DNA from: Candidatus Levyibacteriota bacterium
Lineage (GTDB): Bacteria; Patescibacteriota; Microgenomatia; Levybacterales; UBA12049
Assembly: GCA_023245515.1 (NCBI GenBank)
Contig: JAHFKE010000003.1
Location: 1-30,965, forward strand
Direction of reading: 5' to 3'
Length of the DNA: 30,965 bases
How positions within the stretch are numbered: position 1 is the stretch's first letter; each line of letters begins with the position of its first letter. The translations under genes were made by a program, and so were the position numbers. Positions 13,087 through 19,248 of this stretch are shown piece by piece. Under the pieces are notes generated by a model, which worked only from the letters and a program-made list of their open reading frames with translations, was not told the DNA's origin and did no database searches.

Positions 13087-13635
13087 ATGAGCAACAGACG
13101 CAATGTATCCCTATTGCTTTTGGTTAATTTTCTTAACGTCTTCGGTTGGGCATTGTTAACGCCGCTCTATGCTTTATATGCCACCACGCTTGGAGCTAGT
13201 CCACAAGCTATAACTTTTTCTTGGGCGTTTTATACCCTGCTTGCTGGATTGCTAACCATTGTTTTTGGTTTTATGGAGGATCATATTGCCAAAAAACCAG
13301 GTTTACTAACAATCGGTTATTTCCTACAGACTTCTGGTCTTGTCATACTCTTTTTTGCGGAAGATGTTACTTTACTTATGGCCGGACTTGGGGTTTACGC
13401 GATTGGTGTAGGCATTATTATGCCAATATGGAAGCTTCTTTATGCACGCTCTGAGCAGAAAGGGAAAGAGGCAACTGAGTGGGGCTTGTTTCATGGATGC
13501 AATACGCTTTTCATTTCTGCAGCAGCAGCAATAAGTGGCGTTATCCTCACATTTGCCGGCTTCAAGGGTATTATTGGACTAATGATTGCTGCTCATTTCC
13601 TAGCTATGCTTTTTGCCTCGCGCCTAAAAAAGTAG
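13087..13635 (+). CDS. Half-size (six-TM) MFS transporter
   Basis: This 182-residue protein equals one N-terminal MFS half: TM1 SLLLLVNFLNVFGWALLTPLYALYA, TM2 ITFSWAFYTLLAGLLTIVFG, the loop 2-3 motif FGFMEDHIAKKPG (a variant of GxxxDrxGrr), TM3 to TM6 ending MLFASRLKK. Full MFS proteins have about 400 residues and 12 helices. There is no frameshift, no C-terminal remnant in the next 135 nt, and the promoter is intact, so it seems a true half-transporter acting perhaps as a dimer rather than a broken gene. Substrate unknown. Confidence 0.82.
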   Translation: MSNRRNVSLLLLVNFLNVFGWALLTPLYALYATTLGASPQAITFSWAFYTLLAGLLTIVFGFMEDHIAKKPGLLTIGYFLQTSGLVILFFAEDVTLLMAGLGVYAIGVGIIMPIWKLLYARSEQKGKEATEWGLFHGCNTLFISAAAAISGVILTFAGFKGIIGLMIAAHFLAMLFASRLKK

Positions 13636-13752
13636 CCAAGAACTCCGTCTCCTGTAAGTCTCTCAATTTGTCTGTGATGCGATTGCATACTATGCAAATG
13701 AAGACTGAATCTCTTCCCTTTCTTGATTGGTCATCTATCGTTCGAGGAGTTC

Positions 13753-13761
13753 TGCTACACT
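13753..13761 (+). promoter_or_regulatory. Extended -10 promoter of the SemiSWEET gene
   Basis: TGcTACACT (hexamer 13756-13761), 9 nt before ATG 13771, supporting this start over the in-frame start at 13723. Confidence 0.5.
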
Positions 13762-13770
13762 GTAAATATA

Positions 13771-14031
13771 ATGATAAATCCTGATGTGCTTGCATATATC
13801 GCGACAGTTCTTAATGTCTTGATGTTGTTACCGCAAGTTCTTCGTGCATGGAAGACCAAGAAGACCAAAGATCTTTCGGCGACGACACTTATTATGTTTT
13901 CTGTCGCATGTTGCCTGTGGGTTATCTATGGCATAGCGAAAGAAGCCCCTCCCGTCGTTATAGCCAACACGGTTGGTGCAGTAATGAATATCATCCTTCT
14001 TATCCTCAAATTTGGATTCAAAAGTAAGTAA
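13771..14031 (+). CDS. SemiSWEET sugar transporter (PQ-loop)
   Basis: An 86-residue protein with three TM helices and the PQ-loop signature: VLAYIATVLNVLMLLPQVLRAWKTKKTKDLSATTLIMFSVACCLWVIYGI, ending VVIANTVGAVMNIILLILKF. SemiSWEETs dimerise to make a sugar channel; the PQ pair and the late Asn of TM3 (IANTVG) are in place. Length matches the family (85-95). It is one of several half-size transporters here. Confidence 0.93.
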   Translation: MINPDVLAYIATVLNVLMLLPQVLRAWKTKKTKDLSATTLIMFSVACCLWVIYGIAKEAPPVVIANTVGAVMNIILLILKFGFKSK

Positions 14032-14065
14032 TTCTTTGTAGGTGTTTCTAAAAATTAAAATCGTC

Positions 14066-14074
14066 TGATATACT
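14066..14074 (+). promoter_or_regulatory. Leaderless extended -10 promoter of gene 14081
   Basis: TGaTATACT (hexamer 14069-14074), 6 nt before ATG 14081. Confidence 0.68.
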
Positions 14075-14080
14075 TTAGGC

Positions 14081-14434
14081 ATGAGAATAAAAGATGTGGA
14101 TGAGTATATTGCGAATGCACCAAGTGAGGTGCAGGGTAAGTTAAGGCAGCTTCGTAAAATTATTAAAGATACTGCGCCGGATGCCGAAGAAAAATTAAGC
14201 TATGGCATGCCATATTATGGCTACAAAGGGCGTCTTGCTTATTTCGCATATGCCAGAAATCATGTCGGACTGTATGTGATGCCGCCTATTATTGAGGACT
14301 ATAAGGATGAGCTCAAAAAATATGAGACTGCCACCGCAACAATCAGATTTTCTTTAAGCGAAGAACTTCCTCTTGCCCTAATTAAAAAACTACTCAAAGC
14401 AGGAGTAAAAAACAACGAAGAAAAAAAGAAATAA
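14081..14434 (+). CDS. DUF1801 protein (third, YdhG/iron-chaperone subtype)
   Basis: A 117-residue protein of the subtype with DVDEYIANAPSEVQGKLRQLRKIIKDTAPDAEEKLSYGMPYYGYKGRLAYFAYARNHVGLYVMPP and TIRFSLSEELPLALIKKLLKAGV. This matches the YdhG-like 'iron chaperone' group and is clearly different from the other two DUF1801 genes here, so they were likely gained separately. The C-terminus is a short Lys-rich tail. Function not established. Confidence 0.92.
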   Translation: MRIKDVDEYIANAPSEVQGKLRQLRKIIKDTAPDAEEKLSYGMPYYGYKGRLAYFAYARNHVGLYVMPPIIEDYKDELKKYETATATIRFSLSEELPLALIKKLLKAGVKNNEEKKK

Positions 14435-14439
14435 TATAA

Positions 14440-14727
14440 TATCAGCTGCAAATACCAATTAGTGCCGGATTGGTTCTCCTTGGTAACTACGAGCACGACA
14501 CGCCTCCTGGTGTCCAAATTTCTACTCTGGCGGAACTAATTAGCGATCGGTATGCAGATATTTCACCTGATATGATAAGGGGGCACAAAGAGGCAAATCC
14601 AGAACGCACCTGTCCAGGAGATAAGTTCTTGGGGGACACGGCTGGAAGAGGATTCTGCAAGATACAGTGCGCAAAGTCCACGATCAAAAATTCTAAGGCT
14701 CAATCCAAGATATGCTGTGAGCACTGA
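14440..14727 (+). pseudogene. 3' remnant of a peptidoglycan-recognition/amidase_2 gene
   Basis: Without a proper start, this frame reads IPISAGLVLLGNYEHDTPPGVQISTLAELISDRY, then IRGHKEANPERTCPGDKF. That matches the C-terminal half of N-acetylmuramoyl-L-alanine amidase_2/PGRP domains: the core strand 'alvGNye..pP..Q', and the zinc ligands H (GHKE) and C (TCPG). The N-terminal half, with the first zinc-binding His, is missing; a stop precedes at 14437-14439. Some 20 unrelated residues follow before the stop. It appears to be a decayed gene end trapped between two intact genes. Confidence 0.75.
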
Positions 14728-14769
14728 AAAGTTCTCGTAAAGGGTATTTCAATTGAAAATATAATAATA

Positions 14770-14775
14770 TATACT
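14770..14775 (+). promoter_or_regulatory. -10 box of the DUF1761 operon
   Basis: TATACT (14770-14775) ends 8 nt before ATG 14784. A -35 is not obvious (TTTCAA at 14747). Confidence 0.5.
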
Positions 14776-14783
14776 GTGAGAGT

Positions 14784-15206
14784 ATGAGTGTAGAGATTAA
14801 TTTTTTGGCAGTTGCATTAGCAGTTATCGCCCAGTTTGTTTTAGGCGCCTTTTGGTATGGCCCATTGCTCTTTGGAAAGCAGTGGATGAAGTTTAATGAT
14901 TGCGAAGGTCTTTCCAAAGTCGAATTGCAAAAAATGCAGAAAGCGATGACCCCGTTTTACGGACTGCAACTCTTTATAACGATCGTAACCACCTTGGTCT
15001 TGGCGCTTTTTATACAGGCAGTGCCGATGCTCTCACCCTTTGCCGTTGCGAGCTTTATCTGGCTTGGTTTCGTAGTCCCCACCCAGATCAGTTCAGTCAT
15101 CTGGGGTAAAGATCAGAGGAAATATTTCCTACTGAAGCTGTCAATCATGGCAGTAAATGCATTTATTAGTCTCATGCTCGCTGCATGGATACTGACTCTT
15201 TTATAA
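14784..15206 (+). CDS. DUF1761 membrane protein
   Basis: A 140-residue DUF1761 protein with four TM helices. The diagnostic N-terminus is INFLAVALAVIAQFVLGAFWYGPLLFGKQWMK, with the conserved FWYGPLLFGKxW; the third helix region reads SFIWLGFVVPTQISSVIWG. Function unknown. The next gene follows after a single base (TAAtATG), so the two form an operon. Confidence 0.9.
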   Translation: MSVEINFLAVALAVIAQFVLGAFWYGPLLFGKQWMKFNDCEGLSKVELQKMQKAMTPFYGLQLFITIVTTLVLALFIQAVPMLSPFAVASFIWLGFVVPTQISSVIWGKDQRKYFLLKLSIMAVNAFISLMLAAWILTLL

Positions 15207-15207
15207 T

Positions 15208-15411
15208 ATGCTGTCTCAAAAAACTTTCTTTACAGTAATAACGGTTATTTTCTCAGTTATCGCTGTATTGCATGCGGCAAGATTAGTCAATGGCTGGAGC
15301 ATCGTCATTGCCGGGTGGGCCGTGCCATATTGGTTTAGTTTCGTCGGTGTTGTAGTTGCAGCGTGTCTTGCTCATAGTGCTTATAAGTTAGGGAAAAAAG
15401 TAAAAAAATAA
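15208..15411 (+). CDS. Small two-TM membrane protein
   Basis: A 67-residue protein with TM helices at about 6-25 (FFTVITVIFSVIAVLHAARL) and 31-58 (IVIAGWAVPYWFSFVGVVVAACLAHSAY) and a Lys-rich end. The pattern 'AVLHaaRL..gW...iggw.vP.w.S.vgvvva..La' recurs in small membrane proteins of CPR genomes, but I cannot name a family. Coupled to DUF1761 by a TAAtATG junction. Confidence 0.75.
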   Translation: MLSQKTFFTVITVIFSVIAVLHAARLVNGWSIVIAGWAVPYWFSFVGVVVAACLAHSAYKLGKKVKK

Positions 15412-15479
15412 AATTGTGTTTGTATCTCGACAACCACAGAGATGATTCGTCGGCTAGTAAGCTCTTCAAATATTCTCTT

Positions 15480-15488
15480 TGATATAAT
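15480..15488 (+). promoter_or_regulatory. Leaderless extended -10 promoter of the AraC gene
   Basis: TGaTATAAT (hexamer 15483-15488), 5 nt before ATG 15494. Confidence 0.72.
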
Positions 15489-15493
15489 TTCCT

Positions 15494-16324
15494 ATGAAGA
15501 CTATTACGCTCCATACAATTCCTGCTCCTGAAAGTCTTCGACAAGACATAGAGTGTTTTAGGATATTTGACTATGCGGGGGAAGACCAGTTGGAGATAAA
15601 AGTAGCTCCGCTTGCCGCTTCGGGTATTGTTTTTCAGCATAAAAAAGGTCAGTCGGCGATTAAAAATTTTATCACCTCTTCAGGAGTAAAGAATTCAGTA
15701 TCAATGTCATTTATTTACGGTGCGAGGATAACACATAGTATCATGAATTATAAAAAAGGACCCTTTACCACTATACAAGTAATTTTTAAGCCCCATGCTT
15801 TACGATCAATTTTTGGTATTGATGCATCAACCATAACAGAGAGAAGGATAGATCTTAATACCTTTGCTGGGCAAGATCTTACTAGTCAGTTACTTGAAGC
15901 ACCAACGAAGAAAAAACAGATTGCACTATTGACAAAGTTTTTAGTAACTCAAAAAAAACAAGCGAAAACAAGAGATGGATTAGTTGAGGAAAGTTTGGCA
16001 CTAATTAGTAAACATATTGCTTCAATTGATGTAAAAGATTTAGTCATCTCGTTGAATATATCAGAACGACAATTAGAAAAAAGATTTGTGCAGACAGTGG
16101 GTATTCCTCCTCAATCATATATTCGCGTAAAACGATTTAATGAAGCAATACGATTAATGAAATCGAAAAAATTTGAAAGACTCACTGATGTTGCTCATGC
16201 ATTAAATTACTACGATCAGTCTCATTTTATTCGTGATTTAAAAGATTTTACTGGCATTACTCCTAAAAGTATCTTCCAAAAAGTTGATAATTTTCATGAA
16301 CAAGGCGGATTTTCCTACATCTGA
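15494..16324 (+). CDS. AraC-family transcriptional regulator (DUF6597-type N-terminus)
   Basis: A 276-residue protein. The N-terminal half resembles the DUF6597 sensor of soil-bacterial AraC regulators: ASGIVFQHKKGQ, SFIYGARITHSIMNYKKGPFTTIQVIFKPHALRSIFGI. The C-terminal AraC double HTH spans about 175-268: DVKDLVISLNISERQLEKRFVQTVGIPPQSYIRVKRFNEAIRLM, then TDVAHALNYYDQSHFIRDLKDFTGITPKSIF. AraC regulators of this type usually sit next to DHFR-like or VOC genes, as here (reductases at 16377 and 16985, VOC at 17541), so it may control them. The effector is unknown. Confidence 0.9.
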   Translation: MKTITLHTIPAPESLRQDIECFRIFDYAGEDQLEIKVAPLAASGIVFQHKKGQSAIKNFITSSGVKNSVSMSFIYGARITHSIMNYKKGPFTTIQVIFKPHALRSIFGIDASTITERRIDLNTFAGQDLTSQLLEAPTKKKQIALLTKFLVTQKKQAKTRDGLVEESLALISKHIASIDVKDLVISLNISERQLEKRFVQTVGIPPQSYIRVKRFNEAIRLMKSKKFERLTDVAHALNYYDQSHFIRDLKDFTGITPKSIFQKVDNFHEQGGFSYI

Positions 16325-16359
16325 ATATAGCGGTTTTTTACAATTATTTACTAATTAAC

Positions 16360-16368
16360 TGGTATACT
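16360..16368 (+). promoter_or_regulatory. Extended -10 promoter of the reductase-VOC operon
   Basis: TGgTATACT (hexamer 16363-16368), 8 nt before ATG 16377. Confidence 0.62.
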
Positions 16369-16376
16369 ATCTGCAT

Positions 16377-16973
16377 ATGAGAAAAATAATTGTCCTCGCA
16401 ATGATTACATTAGATGGAGTAATGCAAGCTCCTGGTGGACCTGAAGAAGATGAATCAGGCGTTTTCAAATATGGCGGTTGGACCGCGCCGTATGGCGACG
16501 AAGAGGGTCTTAGGGTAGTGCAAAAAGAGCTGGCACAACGGGCCGAGTATCTTTTAGGCAGAAAAACATTTGATATCTGGGCTGCTTTCTGGCCTGACCA
16601 TGCAGACTTTTGGCCTGGCATCAATGAAGGCACAAAATACGTTATGTCCAAGACTAAGAAAAAGACAGACTGGAAAAACACCGTTTTTATCGATAGTTTG
16701 GAAGATATCAAAAAGCTCAAAAAATCAGAGGGTCCTGACATTCAAGTTTGGGGTAGCAGTACGATCGTTCATCTGTTACTTAAAAATGATCTAGTGGATG
16801 AACTCCGGCTCAAAATTTATCCAGTGGTTCTTGGTAAAGGAAAAAAGTTGTTTGATGATGACGCGACTGCGGAAGCATTTACGCTAACGGAGAGTGTGAC
16901 TACGAAAACTGGAGTGTTTCTTGCCACCTACAAGCGAGCTGGAGAAGTCAAGACAGGCATTGTTGGAGAGTAA
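16377..16973 (+). CDS. Dihydrofolate reductase-like RibD_C protein (first of three)
   Basis: A 198-residue RibD_C/DHFR-fold protein (YyaP/YwjB type), predicted NADPH-dependent; the natural substrate is unknown and the family does not replace FolA reliably. Seen are RKIIVLAMITLDGVMQAPGGPEEDESG, LLGRKTFDIWAAFWP, KYVMSKT, VWGSSTIVHLLLKNDLVDELRLKIYPVVLGKGKKLFDD. The 'PGGPEED..F.yGGW..PY.D' part identifies the long subtype, which differs from the two others in this window. First gene of an operon with the next two. Confidence 0.92.
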   Translation: MRKIIVLAMITLDGVMQAPGGPEEDESGVFKYGGWTAPYGDEEGLRVVQKELAQRAEYLLGRKTFDIWAAFWPDHADFWPGINEGTKYVMSKTKKKTDWKNTVFIDSLEDIKKLKKSEGPDIQVWGSSTIVHLLLKNDLVDELRLKIYPVVLGKGKKLFDDDATAEAFTLTESVTTKTGVFLATYKRAGEVKTGIVGE

Positions 16974-16984
16974 CAAAAAATAAA

Positions 16985-17539
16985 ATGAGAAAGATAATTG
17001 TCTTTGAACATGTCAGTATCGACGGATATATTGCCGATAAGCATGGCAAAATCGATTGGGCTATTCGTGACGAAGAGTTAACAAAATTCAGTCAGGAAGG
17101 AGAAGAGACAGTCGATATGTATTTATTTGGTCGTATCACCTACGACATGATGGCAAGTTTTTGGCCAACTCCTATGGGTAAGTCAGTAAATCCCGTCTTT
17201 GCAGATATTTTGAATAAAGCCAATAAAATCGTTTTTTCCCGCACTCTTAAAGAAGCTACGTGGGAAAACACCGAAATTGTAAAACACGTTGATAAAGAAG
17301 AAATTATGAAGCTAAAACATAAACCTGGGGGGAATATAATGATCTTTGGTAGTGGCATACTTGTCAGTGAGCTTGCAAAACTTGGACTCATTGATGATTA
17401 TCAGTTACTGGTGAATCCAGTTGTGCTAGGAGAAGGAAAGCCTCTCTTCAAAAATTTACCGGAAATGATTTCTCTAAAGCTAATAAGAGCAAAAGAGTTT
17501 AAAAGCGGAGTTACCTTTCTTCACTATCAGCCAAAATAA
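16985..17539 (+). CDS. Dihydrofolate reductase-like RibD_C protein (second of three)
   Basis: A 184-residue RibD_C/DHFR-fold protein: RKIIVFEHVSIDGYIADKHGKIDW, YLFGRITYDMMASFWPTP, IVFSRTL, IMIFGSGILVSELAKLGLIDDYQLLVNPVVLGEGKPLF. It is closest to the gene at 22798 (shared GSGxxVxxLxxLGLxDxYxLxxNPxxLGxGKPxFK). It starts 11 nt after the first reductase and is followed by the VOC gene after one base (TAAaATG). Confidence 0.93.
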   Translation: MRKIIVFEHVSIDGYIADKHGKIDWAIRDEELTKFSQEGEETVDMYLFGRITYDMMASFWPTPMGKSVNPVFADILNKANKIVFSRTLKEATWENTEIVKHVDKEEIMKLKHKPGGNIMIFGSGILVSELAKLGLIDDYQLLVNPVVLGEGKPLFKNLPEMISLKLIRAKEFKSGVTFLHYQPK

Positions 17540-17540
17540 A

Positions 17541-17918
17541 ATGAATGTTGTTGCTTATTTTGAGATTCAAGTCGATGATCCAGGAAGAGCGATAGTGTTT
17601 TACGCCTCAGTTTTTAATTGGAAATTTACCAAAGATAGTCATTTACCGATTGATTATTGGCGTATTGCTACTGATGGAGTTAATGGTGGGCTCATGAAAC
17701 GTCCCGCTCCAAAGCCTGCTTCCGAACAAGGGACAAACGCCTTTGTTTGCTCAATGGAAGTTTTAGATTTTGATAAGACTGCAGATAAGATTTTGAAATA
17801 TGGTGGCATTATTGCTCTGCCGAAGTTTGCTGTTGCCGGTAAGTGTTGGCAAGGCTATTTCCTCGATACTGAAGGTAATACCTTTGGAGTATTTCAAGTA
17901 GACGAGCGCGCGGAATAA
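17541..17918 (+). CDS. VOC-family (glyoxalase-like) protein
   Basis: A 125-residue VOC protein of the subgroup with VVAYFEIQVDDPGRAIVFYASVFNWKFTKD...YWRIATDGVNGGLMKRPAP and GYFLDTEGNTFGVFQVDERA. This subgroup is often annotated as 'VOC family protein / glyoxalase-like', with unknown substrate. The final metal-ligand Glu of many glyoxalases is replaced here by the FGVFQ context. Third gene of the operon; coupled by TAAaATG, no SD. Confidence 0.92.
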   Translation: MNVVAYFEIQVDDPGRAIVFYASVFNWKFTKDSHLPIDYWRIATDGVNGGLMKRPAPKPASEQGTNAFVCSMEVLDFDKTADKILKYGGIIALPKFAVAGKCWQGYFLDTEGNTFGVFQVDERAE

Positions 17919-17935
17919 CTTTATTTCCCTCGTAG

Positions 17936-18091
17936 GCTTTTTGGAGGTCAGCGATTGGCCAAATGCGTGTTGATAAACCAAGGTTTCGGAAGGTGTATGA
18001 AAAGCACGCCAAAGGCTTTGCCAAGTTCATGCGAGATGTCATGGTCACCTACGCTGACCTCAAGCTTTTGGAGAGAACAAAAGTGCTATAA
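17936..18091 (+). pseudogene. 3' remnant of a TipAS-domain (MerR-type) regulator gene
   Basis: The frame SAIGQMRVDKPRFRKVYEKHAKGFAKFMRDVMVTYAD (about 17948-18061) matches the C-terminal end of TipAS domains ('mYv.D.rF...Yd.. a.Gla.f.rdAi..ya'), which bind thiopeptides and activate MerR-type TipA. The HTH and most of the TipAS domain are missing, and a stop precedes at 17933. Its own stop TAA (18089-18091) is part of the next gene's TATAAT. Probable relic, moderate confidence because it is short. Confidence 0.5.
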
Positions 18092-18092
18092 T
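18084..18092 (+). promoter_or_regulatory. Extended -10 promoter of the TRIC gene
   Basis: TGcTATAAT (hexamer 18087-18092), 9 nt before TTG 18102. GAGGAG (18094-18099) is too close to that TTG to be a normal SD. Confidence 0.65.
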
Positions 18093-18101
18093 TGAGGAGA
18101 C

Positions 18102-18716
18102 TTGAGTGTAGATATTTATCTTCTTGATTTACTTGGAGTATTTTCGTTTGCGTTTTTTGGCGCTTATATCGGACTTGCTAAAAAGCTTGATTTATTCGGC
18201 ATATTCTTTTGTGCTTTATTGAGCGGACTAGGGGGCGGGACAATTCGCGAAATCATGCTGAACAGGACCCCGGTATATTTGACCGACTACAGCTATCTCT
18301 TTGCGGTTGTTTTGGGGGTCATATCTTCCATCATCTTTTATAATAATTTTAATAAAATTCAAAGATATTTTCTTGTCATTGATGCCGTTGGGCTTTCCAC
18401 GTTTGCATTTATCGGCGCACAGAGGGCTGACTCTTTGCATTTAAGCGCCATCGCTATTGTATTCTTTGCAGTCATTACAGCGGTTGGCGGCGGGATTATG
18501 CGTGATATTGCGATACGGGAGATTCCCTATGTTCTTCATAAAGATTTCTATGCAAGTCCTGCAATCGTACTCGGCATAATTTATGCACTCTTTAGAGACC
18601 CCATGCATAATCCTTGGGCCGCATACATAGTAATATTCGCCATCTTTGTCCTAAGGCTTCTCGCAATACGCTTCAAATTCCGGCTTTGGTCCCAAAAGGG
18701 ACAGTCCCTCCCCTAG
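18102..18716 (+). CDS. TRIC-family cation channel (UPF0126/YicG-like)
   Basis: A 204-residue membrane protein with about seven TM helices and two glycine-rich repeats typical of trimeric intracellular cation channel homologues: SGLGGGTIREIMLNRTPVYL (about 44-63) and AVGGGIMRDIAIREIPYVLHKDFYA (about 127-151). Bacterial members conduct monovalent cations, mainly K+. The start is TTG 18102, since no ATG or GTG fits the frame before the first helix. TTG at the predicted +1 would make it a leaderless non-AUG start. Confidence 0.9.
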   Translation: MSVDIYLLDLLGVFSFAFFGAYIGLAKKLDLFGIFFCALLSGLGGGTIREIMLNRTPVYLTDYSYLFAVVLGVISSIIFYNNFNKIQRYFLVIDAVGLSTFAFIGAQRADSLHLSAIAIVFFAVITAVGGGIMRDIAIREIPYVLHKDFYASPAIVLGIIYALFRDPMHNPWAAYIVIFAIFVLRLLAIRFKFRLWSQKGQSLP

Positions 18717-18719
18717 GCC

Positions 18720-18728
18720 TGATATAAT
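18720..18728 (+). promoter_or_regulatory. Leaderless extended -10 promoter of gene 18735
   Basis: TGaTATAAT (hexamer 18723-18728), 6 nt before ATG 18735; begins 4 nt after the TRIC stop. Confidence 0.74.
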
Positions 18729-18734
18729 GACCTC

Positions 18735-19190
18735 ATGTCACACATTAATAAGCTGATTGATTTTACTGTTGAGGCGTTCATAGTTCACAAGAATAAAGTC
18801 TTACTCAGAAAGCATGATAAATATAAAATGTGGCTAGGCGTTGGTGGACATATAGAACTACACGAAGATCCTGTCGAGGCCACTGTTCGTGAAGCAAGAG
18901 AAGAGGTGGGGCTAGAAATTGAATTGGATGAGAAATTAAAGCCTTCGCGCAAAGAAGACACTACGACGGACTTGATTCCTCCGTATTATCTTCATAGGCA
19001 TAGGGTGAGTGGTGACCATGAGCACGTCTCGTTTGTTTATTTTGCTAAAGCCACCACGGATAAAATCACTCAGGGTATAGATGAACTAAGTGAGGAATGT
19101 AGATGGTTTACAAAAGAGGAGATAGAGGAAAGCAAAGAAATAAAGTCAGACATAAAGTTTTATGCTTTAAAAGCTTTGGAGAAGACTTAG
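18735..19190 (+). CDS. Nudix hydrolase
   Basis: A 151-residue Nudix protein with an intact box, GHIELHEDPVEATV followed by REAREEVGL, preceded by FIVHKNKVLLRKHDKYKMWLGVGGHIE. The later strand PPYYLHRHRVSGDHEHVSFVYFAKA and WFTKEEIEE fit nucleotide-type Nudix enzymes. The substrate is unknown. Single gene with a textbook leaderless promoter. Confidence 0.94.
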   Translation: MSHINKLIDFTVEAFIVHKNKVLLRKHDKYKMWLGVGGHIELHEDPVEATVREAREEVGLEIELDEKLKPSRKEDTTTDLIPPYYLHRHRVSGDHEHVSFVYFAKATTDKITQGIDELSEECRWFTKEEIEESKEIKSDIKFYALKALEKT

Positions 19191-19213
19191 CCCTTTCCTC
19201 CCTGTCTCCGTTA

Positions 19214-19242
19214 TTGTCTTATAAAAATAAAGATGCTACGCT
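19214..19242 (+). promoter_or_regulatory. Leaderless promoter of the surface-protein gene
   Basis: TTGTCT (19214-19219), 17-nt spacer, extended -10 TGcTACGCT (hexamer 19237-19242), 6 nt before ATG 19249. The spacing fits the window's pattern though the hexamer is weak. Confidence 0.45.
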
Positions 19243-19248
19243 TATTAT

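Noticed and set aside
13604..13795. Reverse-strand frame between the half-MFS and SemiSWEET genes
   Set aside because: It overlaps both genes and their promoter, and its sequence suggests no domain.
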